A stretch of DNA of 64,000 nt from Pachyseris speciosa (Eukaryota; Cnidaria; Anthozoa; Scleractinia; Pachyseridae), in NCBI GenBank assembly GCA_016490735.1, contig JAEMWC010001220.1, positions 145,001 to 209,000 on the forward strand. The letters are read 5' to 3'. Every line of letters begins with the position of its first letter. Within the stretch, counting starts at the first letter, position 1. This document shows positions 1-10,945 of this stretch, piece by piece. The position numbers and the translations under genes were made by a program. Under the pieces are notes generated by a model that was not told where the DNA came from, did not search any database, and saw only the letters and a list, made by a program, of their open reading frames with translations.

Positions 1-37
1 CATATGAACCCACGATTGACCTTCTACCAACGTTAGT

Positions 38-111
38 GGCTTCATAGGTGAGTTGGTTAGAGCATCGCAGCGGTAATCGCGAGGTGACGGGTTCAAACCC
101 CGTTGAAATCC
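38..111 (+). tRNA. tRNA-Thr-like sequence, copy 1 (probably a pseudo-tRNA)
   Basis: It begins GGCTTCA, has a D-arm of the GTGAGTTGG type (degenerate in this copy) and a T-arm with GGTTCAAACC (internal box B). Read like copy 3, the anticodon loop has CGGT where copy 3 has CCGGT. The acceptor 3' strand is mismatched (TGAAATC), and the anticodon loop is one base longer than the usual seven. These defects suggest it is not functional. Confidence 0.55.
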
Positions 112-272
112 TGAATTTTTTTCAGGCTTCTTTTCGCAATTGCATGAATTGCGTTCACAACTGCGAGGATCATTCTTCATTTGATTTCATTTCCGTAGTT
201 CATATATGATTCATTTCATATATCATTCACACTCATTTCTTTCACGGGATCATACGAACCCACAATTGACCT

Positions 273-287
<15 letters not shown>

Positions 288-313
<26 letters not shown>

Positions 314-361
314 ATCGCAGCGGTAATCGCGAGGTCACGGGTTCAAACCCCGTTGAAGTCC
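288..361 (+). tRNA. tRNA-Thr-like sequence, copy 2
   Basis: The acceptor stem pairs well (GGCTTCA with TGAAGTC). Box A (TAGCTCAGTTGG) and box B (GGTTCAAACC) are intact, so RNA polymerase III initiation is plausible. The anticodon loop reads GCGGTAAT between TCGC and GCGA arms and appears to have 8 nt, which is unusual. It may be a pseudogene or a tRNA-derived repeat. Confidence 0.6.
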
Positions 362-536
362 TGAATTTTTTTCAGCCTTCTTTTCGCAATTGCATGAATT
401 GCGTTCACAACTGCGAGGATCATTCTTCATTTGATTTCATTTCCGCAGTTCATATATGATTCATTTTATATATCATTCAACTCATTTCTTTCACGGGATC
501 ATATGAACCCACAATTGACCTGCTCCCAACGTCAGT

Positions 537-610
537 GGCTTCATAACTCAGTTGGTTAGAGCATCGCACCGGTAATCGCGAGGTCACGGGTTCAAACCCC
601 GTTGAAGTCC
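537..610 (+). tRNA. tRNA-Thr(GGT)-like sequence, copy 3
   Basis: This has the same fold as copy 2, but the anticodon loop reads CCGGTAA, giving GGT (Thr). Box A is slightly altered (TAACTCAGTTGG) and box B is intact. The extra A in the loop remains, so decoding ability is doubtful. Confidence 0.6.
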
Positions 611-689
611 TGAATTTTTTTCAGGCTTCTTTTCGCAATTGCATGAATTGCGTTCACAACTGCGAGGATCATTCTTCATTTGATAAGTT

Positions 690-1465
690 ATTAAGTTGAA
701 CGTTTTTAACACGTTGTATATGTAACATTATTTACTTTCATTTCTATATGGTGTTATTGTAAGAAGTTATGAACAGTTACTTTAGTTTTAATAACTTAAT
801 ATGAAATTAGCATATTCAAATAAAAGTGAACCAATCAATAAACCAATTAATCAACCTTGTAGACCAAGATTTCTCATCTGTTATAGCAGAAGTTACTTGA
901 CTTGCTGTTCCTGTTCCCTGCACCAACTTCCTTAAGATTAGTTTCAGGTACAGTCGTATATATAGTGTTATTATACCTCTCATGATCACTTAGTATGCGC
1001 AATGTGACTGGTCAGTCAATTTTTCGGGCCATATTTTACAGTACGGCCCACTTGACTTTAACTGCATGCCGGATTAACCTCAGAGAAAACCTCGTTTTCT
1101 CGGTCCGTACTTTAAGTCACAGATCCTCGTTCTTTCCCATTAATTTATGGCCTGCGCGCCTCACACTTGGGCCATTGATCAACGGTAAAAAACTTGGACT
1201 ATAACTTACAGTACAGACCTCGAACTCCGTTAATAAGAGATATGTACGGTGTTGTGGAACAGTTTGCCAACTCAGTTGCAGCGGGCAAGATCGCTAGGAC
1301 TTTTCCACACTGGCTCCAGTGGCTTCTTGTAGCTTTACAATTTAGTCTAAATCCAGCTCTCATTTAAAGCAGTTTACTCTATCTGTAAGTTATATCACAA
1401 ATTCTTGTAAATAGTATTGGTATCAGATCCGATCTTTAATGATGTACTTGATGTAGAAAGAGGGC
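690..1465. other. Host intergenic/intronic DNA with no recognisable gene
   Basis: AT-rich sequence. Short open frames here have no recognisable protein character, and I see no RNA gene, tandem repeat or splice-bounded exon. Confidence 0.5.
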
Positions 1466-1635
1466 TGCCTGGGCCGGCCCAAAATTAACATTTTACAGAA
1501 ATGCTAATGCCCAAAAATGCTAATGAGTGGCTGGCAAGGGCCGGCCCAGGCCAGCCCTCATCACTGAAAAACTGGCTTGATATCTGGCCAGCCCAGGCTG
1601 GCCTGGCCTGGCCGAGGCCAGCCACTGGCCATTTT
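1466..1635. repeat. GGCC-rich degenerate palindromic array, copy 1
   Basis: Dense runs of GGCCGGCCC, GGCCAGCCC and CTGGCC stand in AT-rich surroundings. Each unit is self-complementary, so the block can fold on either strand. The same sequence type recurs at about 4060-4325. An open frame across it is a by-product of its composition. Confidence 0.7.
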
Positions 1636-2731
1636 ACGACCTTCAGCTATTTTGGGGGCTTCTCTTCCTGGAGCAAGCTCAGTGAACTAGGGACAGTTAC
1701 CGGCCAAAACCCTTGGGTTAGAAATGAAAACACACATTTAGCCTCAGTCACAACAATTGTACTTTTTATTGCTAAAGTGCTTCTAACAACTCACTACATT
1801 TGAAACAATCTTAAAGTGCTGAGCAGCAATTCTGGGAAGCGGCTTAAACCAATCTTCTAAAACTTTACAAGGATTCTCAAGGTTTTGATTTAGTCGAAAG
1901 AAGTCAAAGAATGGTTCAAAGTGTGTGAAGTCTAAGGGTACACTCTCTGCGTGGTGGAAAAGGTGACTGCCATTTTTCAAATAAATTCCACGCAAAGTTT
2001 ATTATTAATGTCAGTGATGCTCAGATGATCAGTCGATATAATTTAACTACATTGACAGAAACTTGTTGCAATCGAAAGGTCTGATTTAAAGAAATCAAAC
2101 GATGCCTTCGAGTTTGAAAGTGATGAACAACCGATTCAGGAATTCTGACTTCTAGTCCTATGCTATGCTTAGTCATATGCTTAGAATTTTAGCCGTTCAG
2201 AACTAAAGAACAATGAGGTAAAGATACAAAACAGAAGATAAAGAATCGGAAATGAAAAATTCGAACTTCCGACAAGCGATGTTGAGCCAAGTTATCTGTG
2301 ATCCAAACAATGCATTTCAACGTTTAACCTTTGTATCTAGACAGCCTGGGACATTTTGTGGCTTATGACCTATATGTCTGTCCGTTTTCTTCACATCAAC
2401 TGATGTCTTTTAGTCGTAACATCCTAGGTAATCGAACCTTTTACCAGTATAATGCAGTCGAGTTTGTATCTGTCCAACCTTCGCATATTCAAGTCGAGTT
2501 GCGCTTGCGTTTATGGCCTCACGGCCTTCCTGGGAACTAGCTTTTTCAAATTTAACATGGCGAACTGAAGTGTTCGAGGGATGTTCAAGGCGATCTTGCG
2601 ATGGATTAATTGGGAAAACAAGAGGTTCCCTGAAGAAACACATGGCTTCTAAAAGTACTCAGAGACGAGAAGAAACATTTTTGTGTGGTTTTATCAACTT
2701 ATAGTGGTCCAAGTGAAAGACCAACTCCTTT
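1636..2731. other. Host non-coding stretch
   Basis: AT-rich sequence with only short, low-complexity open frames. Nothing recognisable. Confidence 0.45.
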
Positions 2732-2875
2732 ATGAAGTGACAGAGTGAAGTTAAGAAGCAACAAGTAAAGTGATTTTTGCTCATTTTCGGATTTGACTGT
2801 TTATAAACAGTCAAATCGGAAAATGAGCAAAAATCACTTCACTTGTTGCTTCTTAACTTCACTCTGTCACCTCAT
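2732..2875. repeat. 144-bp near-perfect palindrome (fold-back element)
   Basis: The left arm (ATGAAGTGACAGAGTGAAG...) is repeated as its reverse complement on the right (...CTTCACTCTGTCACCTCAT). The centre is CTGTTTATAAACAG with essentially no loop. Only a few mismatches separate the arms of about 70 bp. No coding potential is seen inside. It could be a MITE or fold-back element, or, if transcribed, a long hairpin RNA. Confidence 0.85.
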
Positions 2876-4059
2876 CAAACTTGCGTCTTTGGAAGCAACG
2901 GTGTATAGAGGAACTTTTCAAGGAGTTACCATTTACAACAGGATCAGCCAACAAACTGTGTAAGTTTCTTGTTTTCCAGTGGAAGCAGTGGATGAATTGC
3001 TTCCTGGAAGCGCTACGAACATTTAGTGTTTTATGTGAGTTGAACAAAAAGGTTACAGTGCAAATAAATGCTCAAATTTCTACAAAACCAGTTTATTTCT
3101 TTTCCCTAAATTATTTTAAACGACCGTCCTCAACATTCTTTTATGACTTGGAATCTTTCAAACAGTGCAGTAAGTTATATTTATTTTTTGTATCCCTAGT
3201 GGCTTGCCTAATTCTAAGTAAACTTATCTATTTTTCTACCATTCTTGCCTGAAAGGGAAACAAACAAAGGCACCCTGTCAACGTTTTATGAAGACATGGC
3301 TAAGTAGATGGAACAAATTTCAGTCTGAACAAATCAAGCATTATGTAGTCAACACTTTGGAATGGAAACTTGAGGTTAAATTCAGCCGTCAAATGCTTCT
3401 CCAGCAGATGTTTACACGCAAGGCATAATTATGTGCATGCTTTTACTGTTGGAAACTCTTTGCTCTCAGAATATTAGCATTTACCTGATAGACACAAACG
3501 AGGAAAACACACCATGTAGAAAATAGTTCTTTACCATATTTAACATGGGAAGGCCAGTTCGTCAACTGTTGCAGTAAACGGTACACATCAAACACCAAAA
3601 TGAAAATTTCCTTAGGGTGTGCGTGTTCCATTTACACAAACATTCCCAACGATTGGGTTTACAAGGCAATCCAAGCTGAAAGGCCTGGAAATGGAAGAAA
3701 TGAGCAAATGGAACTCACATTTCCGTTTAGGCATTTTTTGACTACCTTTCAAGGAATTCCATTTTCCCCAGACATTTTTCGTTTGGGAAGACCAAAATAG
3801 GCTTTCCATTTCCATTCCAACCAAAATTTCCGGATTTTTTGCTAAATGGTAAACAACCAATATCTTCCTACTTACTAAATAAGGATAAAAAATTGTGACG
3901 AAATTGCATGAGACCCCCTCTCCCCAGTCTCTCCTCGTCTTTCCCACTTGCTGCAACATCTTTCATTATTGCAATAACCTTTGCTGCTCGCCACAATCTG
4001 AACACCTGGAACAGACTTCCCCCTTAGTTAAAAGTCCAGTATATACTGACTTAAGCTGG
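2876..4059. other. Host non-coding stretch
   Basis: No recognisable gene. A 123-codon open frame from 2881 has no protein family character and begins inside the edge of the palindrome. The rest is AT-rich. Confidence 0.4.
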
Positions 4060-4325
4060 TCAGGGCCAGCTGAGGCCAGTAAAAGCTTTCTTAACAAGTA
4101 CACTGTAATATCGGCTGGCCAAGTAAAGGCAGGGCCGGCCCAGGCCAGCAGAATTCTCCATAAACCCAAGTTTGACTGGCCTGGGCCGGCCTTGGCCAGC
4201 CAAGGCCTGGCTGGGCCAGGCTGGGCCAAGCATTGTTTCATCCATTTACTGGACCAGGCCGGCCAGGGCCGGCCAGGGCAGGACAGGGCCAGACCTGGCC
4301 AGCGAAGGCCAGCCCAGGCAGGACG
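4060..4325. repeat. GGCC-rich degenerate palindromic array, copy 2
   Basis: Longer version of the array near 1466-1635, built from GGCCGGCC, GGCCAGCC, CAGGCC and GGGCCA words. The open frames on both strands over it (rich in A, G, P, Q) are low-complexity by-products. Confidence 0.7.
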
Positions 4326-4541
4326 TATTTTTGCATGGGTTTTCAATACGACATCAATTCCTGTGAAAAAATAATGGAGTGTCCTTGATACTAAGCAGTC
4401 TGCAAGGCCAGAACTTTCAATACAGTATTTTGCAAAATGTAAATACACTAAAGTTATACTCGTAGCATATAGAGAAAAGAATTAATTAGTAAACAACTTT
4501 TTTGAATAAAATATTGATTTGGTGATCACAACATTATTTAC

Positions 4542-4715
4542 CTGGCAAGCCATTTACGACACTTTTTGTGACACCTGCTGCTGCATGAATGCCATTGGAT
4601 TTGCTGTGACTTGCTGCATCACCATGTGTTCCTCTCAAGGGATTTGTTTTGGACTCATTTGGTAATTTGGTTTTCGTCAACATTTCCAGCTCTCTCTGGA
4701 CATTTTCTCCATCAA
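4542..4715 (-). CDS. Exon of the host PHD-finger gene (C-terminal to the PHD fingers)
   Basis: On the minus strand a good acceptor (ATTCACAG) opens at 4715 and a donor (CCAG/GTAAAT) closes at 4542. The 174 bp are open, encoding a hydrophilic stretch (VDGENVQRELEML... to ...VNGLPG). Its phase fits the upstream exon at 6181-6381, which ends in one base of a codon that this exon's first two bases complete. There is no recognised domain. It is probably a disordered linker of the same protein; downstream exons were not found. Confidence 0.6.
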
Positions 4716-4929
4716 CTGTGAATAACATGGTAAGACGAAAATAATAACTTATAAGTGTCTGGTGTAGGCATATTCACCAAGGGAATGACCAAACACTGCC
4801 TCTCTATACAGCCAAAAAAATCTGCTAAATCTGCCCTATTCCAAAAGGTATTCCTGGAATAAGGCAGATTTAAATAAATATTTGTCATCCAAAAGGACTA
4901 GTTGCTGCGTGGCACAGTAAACAGTTCAA

Positions 4930-5065
4930 AAGTTGTGAATAGAAATAACGCAGTGCCAAATTAAAAACGATGCTTGTTGTAGACGTTTCGAGCCTAGCCC
5001 TTCCTCAGTGCTAACTTGAGTTCTGAATGGGACACGTCATTGAATAAATAAACAGTTGTATGCGC
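4930..5065. repeat. Possible short Penelope-like or other retroelement fragment
   Basis: Contains AGACGTTTCGAGCCTAGCCC followed by TTCCTCAGTGCT, a phrase that resembles conserved 3' regions of Penelope-like elements. No reverse-transcriptase coding is visible here, so this is a weak call from one motif. Confidence 0.3.
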
Positions 5066-5584
5066 GATTCTAAGGATAGGTAAGGCAGATTTATCCCAAG
5101 AATAGAGTTATTACACCTTTCAGGAACCGGCCCCAGATGAACAAGTAATCAGTCCTTTTCACCTTGGTGTAAGAACCTGTGAAACTTTGGGATGTAAATG
5201 AAACGAAAGGAGGGTTTTAAGAATAGCACGAAAGGAATAGTTCAAAGAACAAAGAAATAACCATAACATGAAAGCAATAGTTAACGGAACAAAGAAAAAT
5301 CTAACTAAAAAGATTTTTACATCAAGATTAAAAAATAGGCACCCAAAAGGTACATGTGTGGGATACATTGTCCACAATGCATTGCAAATTTTGCAACTCA
5401 CTAACATTAACGGACTTACAACCCGATGACATTAGTGTGGGACACCACAGGTATCACACACAAAAAATTCAATTCATGTAAAAAAAATTGTACCATTTTG
5501 ATTTCTGACCTGTAAAATAATACTTAATTTTAAAAGATGTAATACTAGAGATGTAATAATAATCATTTGAGACATAAATAAAGT

Positions 5585-5585
5585 G

Positions 5586-5623
<38 letters not shown>

Positions 5624-5641
5624 CATCATTATTATTATTAT
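5585..5641. repeat. (ATT)n microsatellite with an ATC interruption
   Basis: Continuous TTA/ATT triplets with a short CATCATT interruption near the right end. Confidence 0.95.
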
Positions 5642-5932
5642 GTGATTTGTTTCAACACTGTCACATGCAAACTCAGAAAAAAAGGATTCCAAGTTCTCTC
5701 AATAAAAGTCAAACCCGTGACCTTAAAAACTTTGAAAACTAAGCAGATTAACAGTAGGGTATTATTTAGGAAGTCTCTAAGGTGAATTTTTTGTATAGTG
5801 TAGAAGGCCAGTATAAGTTACAAAGTCATTCTTATCTTATTTTTTAGCATTTATCCTTTTATTTTCTTTTAAACAGGACCCCTTTTATAACAGTACATTT
5901 GTACTGAAGGGCTATCCTGTATAAACATTCAT

Positions 5933-5933
5933 T

Positions 5934-5977
<44 letters not shown>
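5933..5977. repeat. (ATC)n microsatellite
   Basis: About fourteen uninterrupted ATC/TCA triplets. Confidence 0.95.
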
Positions 5978-6180
5978 ACTGTCATGACGCTTATGCTCTG
6001 GCAGATGTTATGCCACATTTAAACCAAAGAAGCAAGTCATAGCCAATGGCCAAAGGTCCTTTGGGTCATTCCCTCTTGTTTAGAAAAAAATACCAACAGA
6101 ATTCTGTTGTTATTATTATAATTATTATTATTAATTTCCACTCAGTGCTGTTATTAACAGAGGGACATCTTTTGTCTCAC

Positions 6181-6381
6181 CTTGAATATGGATATCTTTT
6201 ACTTCAACAGCACATTCGCCCATGAGGTCTTCGTCACATTGCAAACGCAGATCGTCTCCCATCAGTAGAGTGCCCCCACCTTCTGACTTCGTGATTGTGT
6301 CTTGATTCAATAAGCCAGTGGATTCAGAGAGGCACACTGGACTTATTGGATGATTTTGACAGTTGTAACAAACCCATTTCC
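6181..6381 (-). CDS. Exon of the host PHD-finger gene: last zinc pair of a PHD finger plus linker
   Basis: Minus-strand acceptor ACAATAG at 6382-6383 and donor CAAG/GTGAGA at 6180. The exon opens GKWVCYNC, the characteristic W-x-C-x2-C end of a PHD finger, followed by a hydrophilic linker (about 67 codons in all). Phase 1 at both ends matches the next exon at 4542-4715. The start of this finger (CDACHKSYHMQ) lies in the exon at 11696-11782, so at least one small exon between them was not located. Assignment to one gene rests on order, strand and domain logic. Confidence 0.65.
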
Positions 6382-6479
6382 CTATTGTAAGGCAAAACAA
6401 GTAAGAATTGATTTTGATGCATGCGCAGATGCAAAAACTCAATCAATCACGAATTGAAGGGCTGAAAGCAAAACTGCAG

Positions 6480-6580
6480 TATAGTGTATGACTTTTTTGG
6501 GTGAACATGTTTTTGGCCCATGTTTTCTTGAAATCTGAATGCGAAACAAGGAGAAACTACAGGGCAATGCTTCCTAACTA
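6480..6580. repeat. Fragment of the same MITE family seen at 32.3 and 34.7 kb
   Basis: The words GGGTGAACATGTTTTTGGCC, CATGTTTTCTTGAAATCTGA and CTACAGGGCAATG closely match the inner part of the elements at 32314-32635 and 34660-34858. Confidence 0.5.
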
Positions 6581-6744
6581 AAATGAAGTCCAGTTGCCAA
6601 AATTTGGCCAATTCTGTGGAATTTGAAATTTCAAGGCTAAAAGAATCATCACATAAAGTACTATAGCTTTGCTTTCAGCACTACTGCAATAAAGTAATAA
6701 AAACAAATAAGTAAAATGTATTGTTTGACATAATTTCCAAATCA

Positions 6745-6872
6745 ATGATACAAGGGGGAGGGGATGGAGGAGTGGATGGGGGAGGGGATGGGGGAAGGGG
6801 GAGGGGAAAGGAGGGAGGGGAAGGGTGGAGGGGGAGTGGGGATGAGAATGGGGAGGGGAAGGGTGAGGGGAA
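6745..6872 (+). repeat. GGGGA/GGGGAA-type purine minisatellite
   Basis: A degenerate run of GGGGA, GGGGAA and GGATGG units, almost pure purine on the plus strand. It abuts the SINE half at 6873. Confidence 0.85.
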
Positions 6873-6935
6873 GGGGGCAGCAAGGTTGAGTAACCAGGGC
6901 AATGGACTTGTAATCTGGAGTTCCCAGGTTCAAGT
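6873..6935 (+). mobile_element. SINE-like repeat, left half, split by a LINE insertion
   Basis: Contains GCAAGGTTGAGTAACCAGGG and ends in a tRNA-type box B, GGTTCAAGTCC. The sequence resumes after the LINE at 10211 with GGTTCAAGTACCGCTCTGGCC. The duplicated GGTTCAAGT at both junctions is the target-site duplication of the LINE. Confidence 0.6.
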
Positions 6936-8003
6936 CCCAAGCGATGATAAGACCTAAGCGATGAGCATCTCGATGACTCCCGAAAACAAAAACTATGGAC
7001 GGAGCTTGAAACAAAGAAACAACAATTAGAGTCAGTAATTGAATATAAAACAAAAGGTGCGATTCTCAGGTCAAAAACACAATGGTATAATGAAGGTGAA
7101 AAAAATACCAAATATTTTCTCAATCTGGAAAAAAGGCATTGCAAACAAGGAACGATAGTGCAGTTGAAATTTTGTTGTCACAGACAAAGACATTTTAAAT
7201 GAGTGTGAATCATTTTACCAGAATCTTTATAACTCTAGAATAAATAATGAGAACGGTATTGAAGATTTTTTCAAAGAACAACAAAATCAAAAACACTTGA
7301 CTTAATGAAGAACGGCTTGTTTGCGGAGGGCTGCTTAGTAGAGAGGAGTGCCTAGAAGCGCTAAAGAGTATGAGCTCGGAAAAACGGCCAGGAACGGATG
7401 GCCTCCCTTGTGAATTCTAGAAAGCCTTCTGGAACGACTTGGCTGATATTCTGATAAGCGCTTTCAATCATTCTTACGAAACAGGAACACTTTCAGTATC
7501 GCAAAAACGCAGGATCGTCAAACTTATACCCGAAAAAGATGCGGATCTTAGTTTAATAAAAAAATTGGAGACCCTTCACACTGCTTAATTGTGACTATAA
7601 GATTGCAACGCAAGCCGTAGCAAGTCGAATAAAAACTATTCTTCCCAAACTCATCTCAGATGATCAGACGGGTTTTATCAAGAACAGATTTATCGGTGAA
7701 AACATCCGATTAATTGATAGACTAGTGTTATCAAATACACAGTCTGCAGCGAAAGACATTCCCGGAATTCTTCTTTTTCTTGATTTCGAGAAAGCCTTTG
7801 ACACTTAAGAATGGAGCTTCATTTATAAGACTTTAAAGGAGTTTGGCTTTGGCCCACAACTATTAAAATGGATTAACATTTTTTATCACAACATTGAAAG
7901 CTGTATCTTAAACAATGGGTGGACAAGCAAGCTTTTTAAACCTAGCAGAGGATTCAGGCAGGGCTTCCCTCTATCACCCTACCTATTTATCCTTTCGGTA
8001 GAA

Positions 8004-8372
8004 ATGATGGCTGAAGCCTTTCGTAAAAATAAGAAAATACGAGGAATAACTATAAACAGCAAAGAAATCAAGCTGAGCCAATATGCAGATGACACCACGC
8101 TAATTTTGGACAGTTCAATAGAATCCTTTAAAGAATCCTTAAGGCTGTTAGACCTTTTTGGAAATGTATCTGGTCTACGTCTTAACTGCAGCAAAACAGA
8201 AGTCTTATGGATCGGATTGAAAGCAAATTGTGAGCACAAATTATGTCCTGGAAAAAGTTTTAAATGGCCAAAACAAAAAGCTAAGGCTCTTGGTGTTTGG
8301 TTTTCGCCAGACCCCAATATCACAGTTCTCAAAATTATAAAGATAAAGTGGAAAAAGTCGAAGCGATGCTAA
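8004..8372 (+). pseudogene. LINE reverse-transcriptase fragment with the YADD box
   Basis: Open frame of 122 codons. It contains the polymerase catalytic box YADD preceded by KLSQ, and downstream GLRLNCSKTEVLW, typical of LINE reverse transcriptases. It is one uninterrupted piece of the dead LINE at 6936-10210; the frame breaks on both sides. Confidence 0.8.
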
Positions 8373-9897
8373 GCTATTGGAAATTCCGGAGACTCAGTCT
8401 GTTGGGTAAAATTGTGGTTATAAAAAGCCTTGTAGTATCACAATTATAAGTGTACATACTTGCCCCACTTCAAACAGACCACGAAACAATTAAAGAGATA
8501 AATGCCATTTTATATAAATTTCTATGGGACGAAAAAGAAGATAAAATAAAGCGAACTGTGATGATAAATGACTATTCAGAAGGAGGACTTAAAATGATCG
8601 ATATAGAGTCTTTTAACAAATCTCTTAAAACACTATGGATCAAAAAATATCTTGACACTGAAAATAGCAGCAGTTGGAAGAGTTTTTGTGACTTAGAACT
8701 TCGACCTTACGGAGGCAAAGAGATATTCTTGGGAAACCTTAATAGAAAGGACATGTGCTCTTTGATTAAGGTATCGGACCCTTTTGTTAAAGAAATTCTT
8801 GAAATCTGGTCGGAAGCCTTCTTCCAGGAAACTTTGGCGTCCAAAAAGCATCTTGTGTCTTCACTGTTGTGGCACAACTCATTTATAAGAATTGAAAACA
8901 AACCCGTTTTTCTTTTAAGGATTGGTTTCTCAAGGGTATAACTAAAGTTAAACATATGATGGACGATAATTTTAAATTTCTATCACTGACTGCTTTCCAA
9001 AACAAATATTCCCTGCAAGTCCCAGCTTTAAGTTTTTATGGACTAATATCGGCAATCAACCCTCTTCGGAGGCAAAGTGGAGGAAGTGAAAATAGTTATG
9101 AGAGCTCGTTTTTAAAATTTGTAGAGAACTCAAAACCATCCAAATTTGTCAATAAGAAATTAACATCAACAAAAAGTGATCTACCAATCCCAAGTCAAGA
9201 AAAATGGAACCAAGAAATTAATGTTACATCAGGGCAGGAAATTAATTGGAAAGCAGCCTAAGTTTTGGCCTCTAAATGTACCAAAAGTTCAAAACTTATT
9301 GTTTCCAATTTTAAATTCTTACATCGACGACTATCGACCAACAGCTTTCTTCAGAAAATAGGACTTTTAGAGACAACGATATGTGTACCTTCTGTCAAAA
9401 AGAAAAAGAAAGCCTTCTCCATTTATTTTGCGACTGTAATAATTCTCGTTTCTTTTGGAATAATGTTTTTTCATGGATGCAGACCTGCCAATTTGTTAGT
9501 AAAGAGGACATTCTTCAGGTAGCTACCTGCATGGGACTGGGACCGGATACTTCTCAATTCAGCCTGCAAATAAATTTTTCTTTTTGACAAGTAAATATTT
9601 CATCTGGCTGTGCAGGCTTAAAGAACGCAACCCAATGTTCGAACAATATTTAAGATATCTACAACATATTTATCAACTAGAGAAGAATGTTACAATTACG
9701 CGAAAGAAATGGGAACCTTTACTGCCCTTTTTGTAGAAAATATGACAAACTAGACCTTGCTCTCCAGCAGTATATCTGTAGAGTATTGTTGGCCACTTCT
9801 TCAAACCAATAGCGCCCCTGTATTGTATGCACACTATGTATCACTACGGGAATTATCGACGTCATCGTTTATCTTTGTCTGGATAGTACAAGTAACT

Positions 9898-9916
9898 TGT
9901 GTGTGTGTGTGTGTGT

Positions 9917-9976
<60 letters not shown>

Positions 9977-9977
9977 A
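9898..9977. repeat. (GT)n microsatellite in the LINE 3' region
   Basis: About forty GT dinucleotides with two single-base interruptions. Confidence 0.95.
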
Positions 9978-10210
9978 GGGAAGGTGCATGTGTATGTATA
10001 TGTACGTAAAACACCGATGATGCTTAACAACCGAAAAACAAAAAAACTGTAATAATAGTATAAGTATCTAAAGCAGCGACACTTGTAAAAGTTTTGCATT
10101 GTTTTAGTGTTGTAACGTAAGTTTGTATGTAATGTAATTGTCAGTAAGTAATTATGATGTGCAAGTGAAGTAGAAAAAATAATAATAATAATAAAAAGTA
10201 AAAAATAAAA

Positions 10211-10350
10211 GGTTCAAGTACCGCTCTGGCCACTAATAGCCTGGCAGGAGTTGTTTTTCGGTAGTCCCAAGTTAAACTCCTTGGCTACACTTGAAAATAG
10301 CCCACTGGTCTGTCTCTTGTCAGATGGGATTCTAAGCCTCTTACTTTCTG
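10211..10350 (+). mobile_element. SINE-like repeat, right half
   Basis: Starts at the LINE's duplicated GGTTCAAGT. It continues CCGCTCTGGCCACTAATAGC ... GTAGTCCCAAGTTAAACTCC and an A/T-rich tail. Joined across the LINE to 6873-6935 it would form one SINE. The right end is approximate. Confidence 0.55.
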
Positions 10351-10459
10351 TTTGAAAATTAATGTTTGTTTCTCTATCATTATCTCTGAAAAGCCCCTGA
10401 CTGTGAGAGGATAACAATTTCCAGCCTGTAAGTATATGTAACAAAAATATTATGCACTG

Positions 10460-10750
10460 AAGTGGAGGTCAATGGTGGTGGATATTTTCTGAGCCGTGAA
10501 GCAGCGAAGTAAATATCCACCACTTTCACCGACACTGAGGTGAATAATTGTTTTAGTATATACCCGCAAGCTGAATAATTAGCGGAATAAAACATTATTT
10601 TATGTGTGACAATATACCAACAAGCGGTCGGAAACTGTAAAATCTCGCCGGTCGGCTGCTTGGAGGTGAATAGTACTTGCTAATGACCACCGAGATAACC
10701 AATCAGAGTGCTTAAAAAGCACTATTCACTTGTGTGGTATATACTAATAT
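10460..10750. repeat. Interspersed repeat with an internal inverted repeat
   Basis: GTGGTGGATATTTT near 10475 is answered by AAATATCCACCAC near 10513. The sequence ends with AATCAGAGTGC and GTGTGGTATATACT, resembling a small non-autonomous element. Boundaries are uncertain. Confidence 0.4.
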
Positions 10751-10945
10751 TAAATTTTAAACAGGCCATCATTAAGGGCAATAGGCAAGGGGTTGTCTCC
10801 ACAAATTCTGAGTTAGATCCCCAGCCGCTTTAATAGAAAAACAGCATACTGACTGCACCACAATAGCTGGATTCCTTGGCTATTTTTCAAGTGAATCTCA
10901 ACCTGCTTAAAAATTAATGAAAGCACTTTATAATGGTAACAATAA

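Larger units (their letters stand above)
1..690 (+). repeat. Three tandem copies of a ~250-bp unit carrying a tRNA-Thr-like sequence
   Basis: The same unit is repeated with a period of 249-250 bp. The shared parts include the tRNA-like block, a downstream block containing GCAATTGCATGAATTGC, and a CATATGAACCCAC-like opening. The third copy stops about 150 bp after its tRNA block, near 683, where the sequence turns AT-rich. The array runs off the left edge, so the true copy number is unknown. It is either a local tRNA-gene cluster or a tRNA-containing satellite. Confidence 0.85.
6936..10210 (+). mobile_element. Decayed non-LTR retrotransposon (LINE, possibly L1/Tx1-like), 5'-truncated
   Basis: Reads on the plus strand through many breaks. 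An N-terminal part resembles the EGEKNTKYFLNLEK motif of LINE polymerases (about 7080-7140). Then come the reverse-transcriptase box FLDFEKAFDT (about 7780-7800, followed by a stop), QYADDTTLILD (about 8080-8110), and a C-terminal CTFCQ...HLFCDC zinc-knuckle-like motif (about 9380-9440). Frameshifts and stops interrupt it repeatedly, so it is dead. A (GT)n tract and an A-rich tail with AAT repeats form the 3' end. The 9-bp duplication GGTTCAAGT flanks it (6927-6935 and 10211-10219). Confidence 0.8.

Noticed and set aside
1501..1803. 100-codon frame over the GGCC array
   Set aside because: It reflects the array's composition and has no protein character outside it.
2881..3252. 123-codon frame
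   Set aside because: No family resemblance, starts at the palindrome edge, and has no splice-site support.
3895..4448. Overlapping long frames on both strands
   Set aside because: Both lie mostly on the GGCC-rich repeat and are mutual shadows.
6578..7144. 188-codon minus-strand frame
   Set aside because: It is driven by the purine minisatellite (Pro/Ser runs) and crosses the SINE/LINE junction.
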